A stretch of 22,478 bases of DNA from Megamonas sp. UBA1799. GTDB lineage: Bacteria > Bacillota > Negativicutes > Selenomonadales > Selenomonadaceae. The notes below the pieces were generated by a model, which was not told where the DNA came from, searched no databases, and saw only the letters and a list, made by a program, of their open reading frames with translations. Shown piece after piece: positions 7,285-15,894 of this stretch; within the stretch, counting starts at the first letter, position 1; the number at the start of each line of letters is the position of its first letter. The translations under genes were made by a program, and so were the position numbers. The stretch is from the NCBI GenBank assembly GCA_002319815.1, contig DCFR01000036.1:1-22478 (forward strand), written 5' to 3'.

Positions 7285-7314
7285 ATTATACATGAAAGTG
7301 TCGTCATGTGTCAA
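7285..7314 (-). promoter_or_regulatory. Strong sigma-A promoter of rpsU-yqeY
   Basis: On the minus strand a perfect TTGACA (7314-7309) and a perfect TATAAT (7290-7285) are separated by 18 nt. The predicted start is near 7278, about 50 nt before the rpsU start codon. This suits a ribosomal protein gene. Confidence 0.8.
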
Positions 7315-7320
7315 CCACAA

Positions 7321-7671
7321 TCAGCCCGGCGGCCACTGCATCGAGCGCCCGCCCAGGATATGAAAATGAAGATGCCGCACCGATTGTCCGCCGTCTTCCC
7401 CTGTATTGACGACTACCCGGAATCCACCGGCAGCCAGTCCCAGCTTGCGGGCAAGGGCAGGTATCACTTCACACAAAATATGAGCGGCAATTGCGTTGTC
7501 TTCCGGTTGAAGCTCCAAAAGACTGGCGGCATGTTTTTTAGGAATCACCAACACATGCATCGGAGCCTGCGGCTCAAGATCCTTGAAAGCAACGGCCTGA
7601 TCGTCTTCATAAACAAGATCCGCCGGAATTTCCTTTCCGGCGATCCGGCAAAATATACAATTCTCTGCCAT
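7321..7671 (-). CDS. HIT family hydrolase, HINT type
   Basis: This 116-residue histidine-triad nucleotide-binding protein of the HINT branch (purine nucleoside phosphoramidase class) carries CIFCRIAGKEIPA at the N terminus, with C5 and C8 a possible zinc pair. The HIT motif H100-x-H102-x-H104 (HLHFHILGGR) is followed by the usual MQWPPG end. H102 would be the nucleophile that takes the AMP. The frame is open further upstream, but GGGAGGAGG lies about 7 nt before the ATG at 7671, and that start matches family length. It follows mtaB by 87 bp. The physiological substrate is unknown for most bacterial members. Confidence 0.94.
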   Translation of the reverse strand: MAENCIFCRIAGKEIPADLVYEDDQAVAFKDLEPQAPMHVLVIPKKHAASLLELQPEDNAIAAHILCEVIPALARKLGLAAGGFRVVVNTGEDGGQSVRHLHFHILGGRSMQWPPG

Positions 7672-7758
7672 CCTTCGCACCTCCTCCCGCTGTATACAAC
7701 CATAGTATCTTATATTCGTTCTGCAGCAGCAAATTCCCTGCACGAGAAAATTTTTTCT

Positions 7759-9057
7759 TCAAAAATCTGCCGGCTCACCCCAAAGACCATCGCGATACAA
7801 TTTTGTAAACCGCAGCGAAGCGATCTCGCCATTGATCTCCGCCGCGTCGGTATAGGCACGAATATAATTGCCGGTCAATCCGTTCCAGACGCCCTCCTGC
7901 TGCGTCTCAAAAAGAACCTCGGCCGTATGGCCGATAAAGGCCGCATGGAACTCCGCCGCCTTGCGTTCCGCCAACGCTTCCATACGATGCACCCGCTCTT
8001 TTTTGACATTCTCCGGTACCTGCCCGGCCATACGAGCCGCCGGCGTTCCGTCCCGCCGCGAATAAGGAAAAACATGCATGCGGGCAAAATTCATCCGCTC
8101 CACAAACGCCAGGCTTTCGGAGAACAACGCTTCCGTTTCCCCCGGAAACCCCACAATAATATCCGTCGAAACCGCTATGCCCGGCACCTCAGTTTCGACA
8201 CGCTCAATCAAGCGGGCAAACTCCGCCGTATCATAATGACGATTCATCGACCGCAGGATGGCATCAGAACCGGCCTGCAGCGGCAAATGCAAATGTTTGG
8301 CGAAACGCTCATCAGAACGAAGCAAGTGAAACAATGCCGGAGAAAGTTCTATGGATTCCAGCGACCCCAACCGCAGCCGCCGCAATCCGGGCAGTTCTAA
8401 TACGATTTTAGCCGCATCGGTCAGCGTATCCCCGGAAGAAAGATCTCGGCCATACGCCCCCAGATGAATGCCCGTCAGCACTATTTCCTGAAAGCCAGCC
8501 TGCAGCAGTTTTTCTGCCTCCCGCCGCACGCTGTCCAAAGGACGTGACCGCAGCGGTCCCCGCGCATAGGGAATAATACAATAGGAGCAAAAATTTTCAC
8601 AGCCCTCCTGGATTTTCAGGAAAGCGCGCGTCCGCTGCGGCGCCGCATACAAAGGAATGTCCTCAAACTGATCCGCCTGCATGATGTCTCCCACATCCTG
8701 CACGACGTGATCTTCATGCGCCGCCTGTTCCACCAGCTCTACGATGCGCGCCCGGTCCTTCGTTCCCACCACCAGTCTGACCCCCGGTAAAGCCGCCAGG
8801 ACCTCAGGAGCCAGCTGCGCATAGCAGCCCGTAACGGCGATCACCGCCTGCTCATTAAGCCGCTGCGCGCGGCGCACAAGCTGCCGTGATTTTTTCTCGC
8901 CCAGACTGGTGACAGAACACGTATTGATAATATAAACATCCGCTTTGTCGGTAAAGGAAACCAGCGTATACCCCGCTCGCCGGAAAAGCCCCTCCATCGT
9001 TTCCGTTTCAAACTGATTGACCTTGCACCCCAAGGTCATGAATGCTGCTGTTGGCAA
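7759..9057 (-). CDS. mtaB: tRNA (N6-threonylcarbamoyladenosine-37) methylthiotransferase MtaB (TTG start)
   Basis: This 432-residue radical-SAM methylthiotransferase (YqeV type) converts t6A37 to ms2t6A in ANN-decoding tRNAs. It has an N-terminal cluster domain with C11, C47 and C78 (LGCKVNQFET, NTCSVT, TGCYAQ), the radical-SAM cysteines C153, C157 and C160 (CENFCSYC), and a C-terminal TRAM-like RNA-binding region. The opening LGCKVNQ and overall length fit MtaB better than MiaB or RimO. The start is TTG at 9057, with AGGAGG at 9072-9067 placed 9 nt upstream; the next ATG is too far from any Shine-Dalgarno. It is 31 bp downstream of rsmE in the prmA-rsmE-mtaB-hinT run. Confidence 0.95.
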   Translation of the reverse strand: MPTAAFMTLGCKVNQFETETMEGLFRRAGYTLVSFTDKADVYIINTCSVTSLGEKKSRQLVRRAQRLNEQAVIAVTGCYAQLAPEVLAALPGVRLVVGTKDRARIVELVEQAAHEDHVVQDVGDIMQADQFEDIPLYAAPQRTRAFLKIQEGCENFCSYCIIPYARGPLRSRPLDSVRREAEKLLQAGFQEIVLTGIHLGAYGRDLSSGDTLTDAAKIVLELPGLRRLRLGSLESIELSPALFHLLRSDERFAKHLHLPLQAGSDAILRSMNRHYDTAEFARLIERVETEVPGIAVSTDIIVGFPGETEALFSESLAFVERMNFARMHVFPYSRRDGTPAARMAGQVPENVKKERVHRMEALAERKAAEFHAAFIGHTAEVLFETQQEGVWNGLTGNYIRAYTDAAEINGEIASLRFTKLYRDGLWGEPADF

Positions 9058-9088
9058 TGAAAGATTCCTCCTGTATGCAAAACCCTTG

Positions 9089-9850
9089 TCAATTTTTCAC
9101 GGCGCTGACGCACCTTCCCATATCGCCTCTGGCATACTGTACAATTGTCAGAGCAGCCAGCGCCGCCGTTTCCGTCCGCAGAATACGCGGCCCCAATGTC
9201 ACGCTCCGCAGACCAGCGGCTGCTGCGCGGGTCGCTTCGACCGGCGCAAAGCCGCCCTCTGGCCCCACCAGAACCAGGTAGCGATGCGCCGCTATTTCAT
9301 GCAGATAATCAGCTACTGCCTGCTTTTGTTCATTTTCATAACAAAAAAAAGCCGCTGTATCATCATCCACAATTAGATTTTTCAGCCAGGTCTCCAGGTC
9401 CAACACCGGTTCTACAATTGGCAGCAGGGTTCGGCCGCATTGCTTGGCCGCCTCATCGGCAATACGCTGCCATTTCAGCTGCCGGGCCGCAGCTTTTTTA
9501 TCGTCATATTTCACAACGCAATTGGCGCTTTTTAAAGGCTGAATCGCCGAAGCTCCCAGTTCCACGGCCTTTTGCACGATAAAATCCATCTTGTCGCCTT
9601 TAGGCAGACACATGGCCAGTACCAAATCAATCGGCGATTCCGTATCCGCCTGCAGCCGCGTTACACAACGCAGCGTGACCGTATCCGCCGTGAAACCGGT
9701 GATTTCCATCTCCGCCACCTGACGTTCTGTATCTACGATTACACAATGCTGTCCCGTCCGGGCCCGCATCACATGCCCCAAATGATAAGCATCCGGTCCG
9801 CTGAGCGTTACCGTATCGGCCAGCCGCTCGTCAATGAACCAACGTCTCAT
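9089..9850 (-). CDS. rsmE: 16S rRNA (uracil-1498-N3)-methyltransferase RsmE
   Basis: This 253-residue SPOUT (trefoil-knot) methyltransferase methylates U1498 of 16S rRNA in the small subunit. It has an N-terminal PUA-like domain (RRWFIDERL ... HLGHVMRARTG), the middle signature KGDKMDFIVQKAVELGASAI, and the cofactor-binding knot LVLVGPEGGF followed by LGPRILRTETAALAAL. The start ATG at 9850 overlaps the prmA stop as ATGA, with GGGGAG 7-8 nt upstream, so it is translationally coupled to prmA. A longer in-frame start would lie inside prmA and is rejected. Confidence 0.96.
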   Translation of the reverse strand: MRRWFIDERLADTVTLSGPDAYHLGHVMRARTGQHCVIVDTERQVAEMEITGFTADTVTLRCVTRLQADTESPIDLVLAMCLPKGDKMDFIVQKAVELGASAIQPLKSANCVVKYDDKKAAARQLKWQRIADEAAKQCGRTLLPIVEPVLDLETWLKNLIVDDDTAAFFCYENEQKQAVADYLHEIAAHRYLVLVGPEGGFAPVEATRAAAAGLRSVTLGPRILRTETAALAALTIVQYARGDMGRCVSAVKN

Positions 9851-10788
9851 GAACGATCTCCCCTGCGGATCACCATCGCCGCCCAATCCTTTTCTTCTAT
9901 GACTTTGTCAATCACAAAACCATGCGCCAAAGCAGCAGCGGTTACATCCGCCACCCGATCCGCAATAATGCCGCTTGCCAACAAAACGCCATCCGGCTTG
10001 AGTGATCCTGTGACAACGTCAAACAACCGAATAATGATATCGGCAATAATATTCGCGGTAATAAGATCGGCCTGCCCGGCCACGGCCTGCAGCAAATCAC
10101 TTTGCTTGGTCTCAATACGATTTTCCAGATGATTGGCCGCAATATTTTCCCGAGCGATTTTTACCGCCGTCAGATCATAATCTACCGCCGTAATCTTTCC
10201 CGCCCCCAGCTTGGCCGCGGCAATCGAAAGAATACCCGAACCGGTTCCCACATCAAACACCGTCATTCCCGGCGTTACCAGCGTCTCAAGCTCGCGCAGA
10301 CACATAGACGTAGTCGGATGTGTCCCTGTGCCAAAGGCGGCTCCCGGATCAATCTCAATCACCAGTTCGTCCTCTGTTGGCGTATATTCCTCCCAATCGG
10401 GTTTAATAACAATGCGCTCGCCAACTTTTTCCGTATGAAAATACTGTTTCCAGTTATTTTCCCAATCTTCATCCTGAATTTCACTGCAGGAAATCGTAGC
10501 CGGGCCCTCATCTACCTCGCGGCTAGCCAGCAGAGCGACCTGTCTGCGAAATTCACGCATCTTCTCATCCAGTTCCTCATCCACCGGCAAATAAGCCTTG
10601 ACGGTAACGACCTCCGTCTCCCTGGCTTCCGGAATATCCGTATAATCCCAAAGCCCCGAGCGAATATAGTCGTTGACCAGCGCCGGATCCTCGATGACTA
10701 CACCGGAAGCTCCGACATCATGGAAAATCTCCGCAATCAGATCCATAGCTTCGTGAGATGTCTTAATACTGACTTCAGACCATTTCAA
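9847..10788 (-). CDS. prmA: Ribosomal protein L11 methyltransferase PrmA (TTG start)
   Basis: This 313-residue class I SAM-dependent methyltransferase trimethylates lysines and the N terminus of ribosomal protein L11. An N-terminal L11-recognition domain starts MKWSEVSIKTSHEAM. The conserved DPGAAFGTGTHPTT lies at 147-160, the SAM loop VFDVGTGSGILSIAAAKLGA around 177-196, and TANIIADII further on. The start is TTG at 10788, with AAGGAG (10803-10798) 9 nt upstream; an ATG in the gap is out of frame. It heads the prmA-rsmE-mtaB-hinT run and has its own promoter and a leader hairpin, so it is separated from the heat-shock operon. Confidence 0.95.
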   Translation of the reverse strand: MKWSEVSIKTSHEAMDLIAEIFHDVGASGVVIEDPALVNDYIRSGLWDYTDIPEARETEVVTVKAYLPVDEELDEKMREFRRQVALLASREVDEGPATISCSEIQDEDWENNWKQYFHTEKVGERIVIKPDWEEYTPTEDELVIEIDPGAAFGTGTHPTTSMCLRELETLVTPGMTVFDVGTGSGILSIAAAKLGAGKITAVDYDLTAVKIARENIAANHLENRIETKQSDLLQAVAGQADLITANIIADIIIRLFDVVTGSLKPDGVLLASGIIADRVADVTAAALAHGFVIDKVIEEKDWAAMVIRRGDRS

Positions 10789-10830
10789 AACGCATCGCTC
10801 CTTAAAATAATGACCATCAAAACAAGAAAA

Positions 10831-10852
10831 CCGAGGCCAGCATGCACCCCGG
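10831..10852 (-). terminator. Leader hairpin with T tract before prmA (possible attenuator)
   Basis: On the minus strand CCGGGG (10852-10847) pairs with CCTCGG (10836-10831), six pairs including one G-U, closing a 10-nt loop. TTTTCTTGTTTT follows. It lies between the predicted prmA promoter and the prmA start codon, so a terminator here would act as an attenuator. No antiterminator partner was found by eye. Confidence 0.5.
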
Positions 10853-10872
10853 CTCCCTCTTCACTTTGTACA

Positions 10873-10901
10873 ATTATATGCTAACCCGCCGCAAAAAGCA
10901 A
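10873..10901 (-). promoter_or_regulatory. Sigma-A promoter of prmA
   Basis: On the minus strand TTGCTT (10901-10896) is followed after 17 nt by a perfect TATAAT (10878-10873). The predicted start is near 10866, leaving a leader of about 78 nt that contains the hairpin at 10852-10831. Confidence 0.65.
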
Positions 10902-10957
10902 CGCTCATCCAATAACGGCAGACTCCCGCTCAACACGCATCCCGCCGATAAAACCGC

Positions 10958-10997
10958 AAAAAAATAGCCGCCAGTCGATGTAAGATTGACAGCTATT
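10958..10997 (-). terminator. Terminator of the hrcA-grpE-dnaK-dnaJ operon
   Basis: On the minus strand AATAGCTGTCA (10997-10987) pairs with TGGCGGCTATT (10973-10963) over 11 positions, two of them G-U, and is followed by TTTTT. It begins 7 nt after the dnaJ stop codon. Confidence 0.85.
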
Positions 10998-11003
10998 CTC
11001 CGT

Positions 11004-12152
11004 TTACTTAAATAACTTACGAACCGTATCCATAAAACTCTTTTGTTCCGGATTAACAGATTCTCCGCTGAGTTCGCCAAATTCCTTTAAAATATCCTTC
11101 TGTTTAGAAGACAATTTCTGCGGGGTCAGGACCTTAACCCGCACGTGCTGATCGCCGCGTCCGCTGCCGCGTAAATAGGGAATTCCCTTGCCTTTAAGCC
11201 GCAGCACCGTTCCCGATTGGATTCCGGCCGGAACTTTTATCTCCACCTTGCCATCCAGCGTCGGCACCTCAACGGTGTCTCCCAAAGCCGCCTGCACAAA
11301 CGAAACCGGCACTTCACAAAGGACATCGGAACCGTCACGCTGAAACAGCTTGTGCGGTTTAACAAAAATGTAGACATAAAGATCGCCGTTGCCGCCGCCG
11401 TGCACGCCGGCCTCGCCGGCTCCGCCCACACGAATACGGGACCCTTGGTCGACGCCGGCCGGAATCTTCACCTGAATCTTCCGGCGCACCGAATGCCGCC
11501 CTTTGCCGCCACAGTCGCGGCAAGGCGTCTTGACAATCTTGCCTGTGCCGCCGCAGCGGTCGCAGACGTGCGAATTCACGATGCGCCCAAACGGTGTATT
11601 CTGGGCATGCTGTACCTGTCCGCTGCCGTGGCATTGCGGGCATTCTTCCGGCTGTGTGCCCGGAGCCGCCCCTGACCCATGACAGGTGGAACAACTTTCC
11701 GTCCGTGGAATACTAAGTTCCGTATCTTTACCAAAAGCTGCTTCCTCAAAAGAAATCTCCAGGTCATAACGCAGATCACTGCCGCGTTCCGGTCCGGGAC
11801 GACGCGACTGCCTCCCGCCGCTGCCGCCAAAAAACATATCAAAGATATCTCCGAAGCCGCCTTCTGCACCCTCAAAACCACCGAACCCACCGCCGCCAAA
11901 ACCGCCAAAGCCGCCGGCGCCGTCAAAGGCCGCATGACCGAATTGATCATACTGCGCTTTTTTTTGCGGATTGGAAAGAATCTCATAGGCCTCATTGACC
12001 TCCTTGAACTTCTCCTCCGCTTCCTTAGGATTATCACGGTTTAAATCCGGATGATATTTGCGGGCCATTTTTTTGAAAGCTTTTTTTATTTCTGTTTCCG
12101 AGGCGTTTTTGTCAACCCCCAGAACCTCATAATAATCGCGTTTCTCGCTCAC
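11004..12152 (-). CDS. dnaJ: Chaperone DnaJ (GTG start)
   Basis: This 382-residue type I Hsp40 is the co-chaperone that delivers clients to DnaK and stimulates its ATPase. It has a J domain with the HPD triad at 34-36, a long Gly/Phe-rich linker (GGFGGFGGGGFGGF), a zinc domain with four CxxCxGxG repeats (CSTCHGSG, CPQCHGSG, CDRCGGTG, CRDCGGKG) and a C-terminal client-binding domain. The frame is open to 12218, but the family start MSEKRDYYEVLGV corresponds to a GTG at 12152 with AGGTGG 6 nt upstream; the longer form would run through an intercistronic hairpin. It is the last gene of the CIRCE-controlled operon. Confidence 0.96.
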   Translation of the reverse strand: MSEKRDYYEVLGVDKNASETEIKKAFKKMARKYHPDLNRDNPKEAEEKFKEVNEAYEILSNPQKKAQYDQFGHAAFDGAGGFGGFGGGGFGGFEGAEGGFGDIFDMFFGGSGGRQSRRPGPERGSDLRYDLEISFEEAAFGKDTELSIPRTESCSTCHGSGAAPGTQPEECPQCHGSGQVQHAQNTPFGRIVNSHVCDRCGGTGKIVKTPCRDCGGKGRHSVRRKIQVKIPAGVDQGSRIRVGGAGEAGVHGGGNGDLYVYIFVKPHKLFQRDGSDVLCEVPVSFVQAALGDTVEVPTLDGKVEIKVPAGIQSGTVLRLKGKGIPYLRGSGRGDQHVRVKVLTPQKLSSKQKDILKEFGELSGESVNPEQKSFMDTVRKLFK

Positions 12153-12182
12153 TTTGCACCACCTAATTCTTAAACTTGATAT

Positions 12183-12214
12183 AAAGGGCTGCTGCCCTGC
12201 GGCAACAGCCCTTT
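12183..12214 (-). other. Intercistronic hairpin between dnaK and dnaJ
   Basis: AAAGGGCTGTTGC and GCAGCAGCCCTTT (minus strand) form a 13-bp stem with one G-U pair and a 6-nt loop. No T run follows, so it does not look like a full terminator. It could reduce read-through, act as a processing site, or stabilise the dnaK 3' end so that DnaK is made in excess of DnaJ. Confidence 0.6.
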
Positions 12215-12237
12215 CCAAGGCATTCCCCTGTCAATCC

Positions 12238-14112
12238 TTATTTCTTATCATCATCGACAACTTTGTACTCGGCGTCAACGACATTATCATCCGCCTTTTT
12301 CGCACCATCCTGTGCTCCCGGCTGCGCTCCGCCGGCAGCGCCGGCACCTGGAGCTCCCTGTGCTCCGCCAGCCGCCTGCGCCGACTGATAAGCCGCCGCG
12401 CTCATTTCATAAAGTGGTTTTTGCAGCTCTTCCGTCGCTTTTTTAATCGCTTCGTTATCGCTGCCCTTCAAAGCTTCTTTCAGCTTTTCAATGCCGCTTT
12501 GAACTTTTTCAATCTGGCCCTTGTCTGCTTTATCGCCAAGATCCTTGATCGTCTTTTCTGCCTGATAAACCAGTGAATCAGCATTATTTCTGACCTCAAT
12601 GGCCTCTTTCTGCTTCTTGTCCTCAGCTGAATGTGCCTCTGCCTCTTTGACCATGCGGTCAATATCGTCCTTGCTCATGCCGCTGTCAGACTGAATCGTG
12701 ATCTTCTGTTCCTTACCCGTGCCCAGATCCTTAGCCGATACATGCACAATGCCATTGGCATCAATATCAAACTTAACTTCGATGCGCGGCACACCTCTCG
12801 GAGCCGGCGGAATATCTGAAAGCTCAAAACGTCCCAGCGTCTTATTGCCGGAAGCCATTTCACGCTCGCCCTGCAATACATGGATATCAACGGAGGGCTG
12901 ACTGTCAGCCGCCGTCGAAAACACCTGGCTCTTCGACGTTGGAATCGTCGTATTGCGCTCAATGATCTTGGTGCATACGCCGCCCAGCGTCTCAATACCC
13001 AGCGACAGAGGTGTTACATCCAGCAGCAGCACATCCTTGACCTCGCCGACCAGAACGCCGCCCTGAATCGCCGCGCCGACCGATACGCACTCATCCGGGT
13101 TCACGCCGCGGTTCGGTTCCTTATTAAGATACTTCTTAATAGCATCCTGCACCGCCGGGATACGGGAAGACCCGCCCACCAGAATAACCTTATCAATATC
13201 ATCCGGCGAAAGACCGGCATCGGCCATCGCTTTATGCGTCGGCCCCATGGTATCTTCTACCAGGTCCGCCGTAAGTTCATCAAACTTTGCCCGGGTAAGC
13301 GTAAGATCCAGATGCAGCGGACCATTCGCGCCCGCGGTAATGAACGGCAGATTGATATTCGTCGAAAGCATATTCGACAATTCAATCTTAGCCTTTTCCG
13401 CCGCTTCAAGCAACCGCTGCGCGCTCATCTTATCTGCCGAAAGATCAATGCCGTTTTCCTTTTTAAATTCAGCTACCATCCAATCCATCACCCGATGGTC
13501 AAAATCATCGCCGCCGAGATGTGTATTGCCGTTTGTAGCCTTTACCTCAAAAACGCCGTCGCCCAGCTCAAGAATCGAGACATCAAATGTGCCGCCGCCG
13601 AGATCGAATACGAGAATGGTCTGTTCTTCCCCTTTATCCATACCATAAGCCAGTGCAGCTGCTGTCGGCTCATTGATAATGCGCAGGACGTCGAGACCGG
13701 CAATCTTGCCCGCATCCTTCGTTGCCTGACGCTGACTGTCGTTAAAATACGCCGGTACCGTAATGACCGCCTGCGTAACTGTCTCACCTAAATAAGCTTC
13801 CGCATCAGCTTTCAGCTTCTGCAGAATCATCGCGGAAATTTCCGGCGGCGTATAGCTTTTGTCATCAATTGCGACCGTATAATCTTTTTCACCCATGTGA
13901 CGTTTAATCGATGCAATCGTGCGATCCGGATTCGACACCGCCTGCCGTTTGGCCAGCTGGCCGATCAGACGCTCGCCGGTTTTGGTAAAACCAACCACGG
14001 ACGGCGTCAGGCGGCTCCCCTCCGGATTGGTAATAACTGTAGGCTCTCCGCCTTCCATAACAGACACAACGGAATTCGTTGTCCCTAAATCAATTCCTAT
14101 TACTTTTGCCAT
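12238..14112 (-). CDS. dnaK: Chaperone protein DnaK (Hsp70)
   Basis: This 624-residue Hsp70 has an N-terminal ATPase domain with IGIDLGTTNSVV, the phosphate-2 loop VFDLGGGTFDVSIL and the adenosine loop VILVGGSSRIPAVQ. The substrate-binding domain begins after the linker DVLLLDVTPLSLGIE, followed by a helical lid and a Gly/Ala/Gln-rich tail ending near NVVDAEYKVVDDDKK, as in other Firmicute DnaK proteins. It refolds and disaggregates proteins with DnaJ and GrpE. ATG codons lie at 14118 and 14112; AGGAGG (14126-14121) is 8 nt from the second, which also gives the canonical MAKVIGIDLG start. Confidence 0.98.
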   Translation of the reverse strand: MAKVIGIDLGTTNSVVSVMEGGEPTVITNPEGSRLTPSVVGFTKTGERLIGQLAKRQAVSNPDRTIASIKRHMGEKDYTVAIDDKSYTPPEISAMILQKLKADAEAYLGETVTQAVITVPAYFNDSQRQATKDAGKIAGLDVLRIINEPTAAALAYGMDKGEEQTILVFDLGGGTFDVSILELGDGVFEVKATNGNTHLGGDDFDHRVMDWMVAEFKKENGIDLSADKMSAQRLLEAAEKAKIELSNMLSTNINLPFITAGANGPLHLDLTLTRAKFDELTADLVEDTMGPTHKAMADAGLSPDDIDKVILVGGSSRIPAVQDAIKKYLNKEPNRGVNPDECVSVGAAIQGGVLVGEVKDVLLLDVTPLSLGIETLGGVCTKIIERNTTIPTSKSQVFSTAADSQPSVDIHVLQGEREMASGNKTLGRFELSDIPPAPRGVPRIEVKFDIDANGIVHVSAKDLGTGKEQKITIQSDSGMSKDDIDRMVKEAEAHSAEDKKQKEAIEVRNNADSLVYQAEKTIKDLGDKADKGQIEKVQSGIEKLKEALKGSDNEAIKKATEELQKPLYEMSAAAYQSAQAAGGAQGAPGAGAAGGAQPGAQDGAKKADDNVVDAEYKVVDDDKK

Positions 14113-14152
14113 TTTCATTTCCTCCTGTTTTTCAATATGAATCTATATAAAA

Positions 14153-14785
14153 TTAATTACTTACAACCTGGACCATACTGGGGCGAATGACCTTCCCCTT
14201 CACTGTATACCCCTTCTGAAGCTCAGCGGCAATCGTGTCATCCTCTTTTTCCGGATCCTGCACCCGCATGACGGCCTGATGAAAATTCGGATCAAACTTT
14301 ACATCCGTTGCAATCACCTCAAGACCATGACTTTTGAGTACTTCTGCCAGTTGCTTATAGATCATGTCAATTCCGGTATAAAATCCCTCGGCATCCTTCT
14401 TGTCCGCGGTCAGCGCCCGCTCAAAATTATCGAGCATTGGCAGCAGATCCTTGAGCAGCGACTGCGTGACAACCACCGAAAGATCTTCTTTTTCCTGCCT
14501 TGTCCGGCGGCGGAAATTCTCAAAATCTGCCTGCAGGCGTTTCAGCATATCGTCCTTTGCATTAAGCGCTTCCTGCAGCTTTGCCAGCGCAGCCTGCAGT
14601 TCTTCAGCAGATGGGCTGGCAGACTCGTCTGGCGCTGCTGTTTCCTGCGTCGATACGGCTTCCTGATCCTCCGCCGGCGGCGCTGTCACGCCTGTCAGAT
14701 CAGCCTCCGCCGTTTCGATCTCCTGCTGCATTTCTTCGAGATTGACTTCATCTTTTTTCTTCAGCTTATCCTTCATAAATGGCAT
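14153..14785 (-). CDS. grpE: Nucleotide exchange factor GrpE
   Basis: This 210-residue protein is the ADP-release factor for DnaK. A charged, probably disordered N terminus (to about residue 65) is followed by a long coiled coil (LQAALAKLQEALNAKDDMLKRLQADFENFRRR) and a C-terminal beta domain with the signature VKFDPNFHQAVMRVQDPEKEDDTIA ending GYTVKGKVIRPSMVQV. The GAGGTGA ribosome-binding site lies about 8 nt before the ATG. It is the second gene of the hrcA operon, 28 bp after hrcA and about 40 bp before dnaK. Confidence 0.97.
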   Translation of the reverse strand: MPFMKDKLKKKDEVNLEEMQQEIETAEADLTGVTAPPAEDQEAVSTQETAAPDESASPSAEELQAALAKLQEALNAKDDMLKRLQADFENFRRRTRQEKEDLSVVVTQSLLKDLLPMLDNFERALTADKKDAEGFYTGIDMIYKQLAEVLKSHGLEVIATDVKFDPNFHQAVMRVQDPEKEDDTIAAELQKGYTVKGKVIRPSMVQVVSN

Positions 14786-14813
14786 TTAAAACTTCACCTC
14801 GTATTTTTTTCTG

Positions 14814-15839
14814 CTACCAGCGAAACTTCTTAATAATATCCGCCAGATGGTTATTCATATAACCCAGCAGCGTCATCGCCTTGCCGTATTCCATGCGTGT
14901 CGGGCCTAGAACAGCAATAGTTCCCAGCAGCTCGCCATCCAAATGATACGTTGCAGTCACGATGCTGCAATCCTGTATCCCGCTGTACTTATTCTCGCAG
15001 CCAATCGTCACGCTGAGTCCCTCGCCAAGATGCGCATGCAGGATGTCCTTCAACAGTTGTTCTTCTTCCAGCATGAGCAAAATCTCTTTTACCTTTTCCA
15101 CATCGTGGAACTCCGGCTGATTCAGCAACTGCGTTGTGCCGCCCAGATACAGCCGTTCCTTCTTCTCCGTATCCAGCGACCGGTAAATGACTTCCAGCGC
15201 CGCTTCATACAGCTCCTCGTCCATGATCTCATCACGAATGCGCTGCAATGTATCCGGATGAATGGCATCCAGCGTCTGCCCGGCCAGGCACTGATTAATT
15301 ACCCGTGCCATGCGCTGGAAATCTTCAAAAGCTGCGCCGGAAGGAATGGCAATGATCTTATTCTCCACAAAACCAGCGTCCGTCATCAAAACAGCGATCG
15401 CCCGCCGGGCATCCAGCGGCAAAAACTGTAAACAGCGAAACGCCGCCTGCGTAAGCTGCGGGGCCAGTACCAAAGACACATTCTTGGTAACCCGCGAAAT
15501 AATCCGCGCTGTCTCCTGAAAAACCTCTTCAATACGCTTGACCCGCGCCTGGTACCATTTATCAATCAGTACCTTTTCCTTATCGCTCAAAGGCTGCTGC
15601 GGCAGCAAACCGTCAACATAAAAACGATACCCTTTGGAAGAAGGTATACGCCCGGAGGAAGTATGGATCTGTTCCAGATATCCGAGCATCTCCAGATCCG
15701 CCATCTCATTACGGATGGTAGCCGGACTCACGCCCAAATCGTACTTGCGGGCAATCGTACGCGAGCCAACCGGCTCCGCCGATGAAATATAGTCATCAAT
15801 AATCGCCTGCAGGATACGTTGTTTCCGTTCATCCATCAT
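14814..15839 (-). CDS. hrcA: Heat-inducible transcription repressor HrcA
   Basis: This 341-residue repressor binds CIRCE elements and represses class I heat-shock genes; its activity depends on the GroE chaperonin. An N-terminal winged helix contains the family phrases ILQAIIDDYISSAEPVGSRTIA and VSPATIRNEMADLEMLGYLEQIHTSSGRIPSSKGYRFYVD, followed by a GAF-like domain. AGGAGG (15852-15847) is 7 nt from the ATG at 15839 and 10 nt from the next ATG at 15836; the frame extends to a GTG inside the CIRCE, which is rejected. As first gene of its own CIRCE operon it is autoregulated. Confidence 0.97.
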   Translation of the reverse strand: MMDERKQRILQAIIDDYISSAEPVGSRTIARKYDLGVSPATIRNEMADLEMLGYLEQIHTSSGRIPSSKGYRFYVDGLLPQQPLSDKEKVLIDKWYQARVKRIEEVFQETARIISRVTKNVSLVLAPQLTQAAFRCLQFLPLDARRAIAVLMTDAGFVENKIIAIPSGAAFEDFQRMARVINQCLAGQTLDAIHPDTLQRIRDEIMDEELYEAALEVIYRSLDTEKKERLYLGGTTQLLNQPEFHDVEKVKEILLMLEEEQLLKDILHAHLGEGLSVTIGCENKYSGIQDCSIVTATYHLDGELLGTIAVLGPTRMEYGKAMTLLGYMNNHLADIIKKFRW

Positions 15840-15856
15840 CCTCCCACCTCCTGCTG

Positions 15857-15883
15857 TTAGCACTCCGAATCAGTGAGTGCTAA
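15857..15883. promoter_or_regulatory. CIRCE operator (HrcA binding site)
   Basis: A perfect inverted repeat, TTAGCACTC at 15857-15865 and GAGTGCTAA at 15875-15883 with 9 nt between, matches the CIRCE consensus exactly. It lies just downstream of the predicted transcription start and upstream of the hrcA ribosome-binding site, a position suited to repression of hrcA-grpE-dnaK-dnaJ. Confidence 0.97.
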
Positions 15884-15894
15884 CATCTAATAAG

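Noticed and set aside
7306..8400. Long plus-strand open frame of 364 codons opposite hinT and mtaB.
   Set aside because: It is antisense to two clear genes, has an unstructured Arg/His/Pro-rich composition and no ribosome-binding site; it is a shadow frame.
12880..13791. Long plus-strand open frame of 303 codons opposite dnaK.
   Set aside because: Antisense shadow of dnaK with arginine-rich non-protein-like composition.
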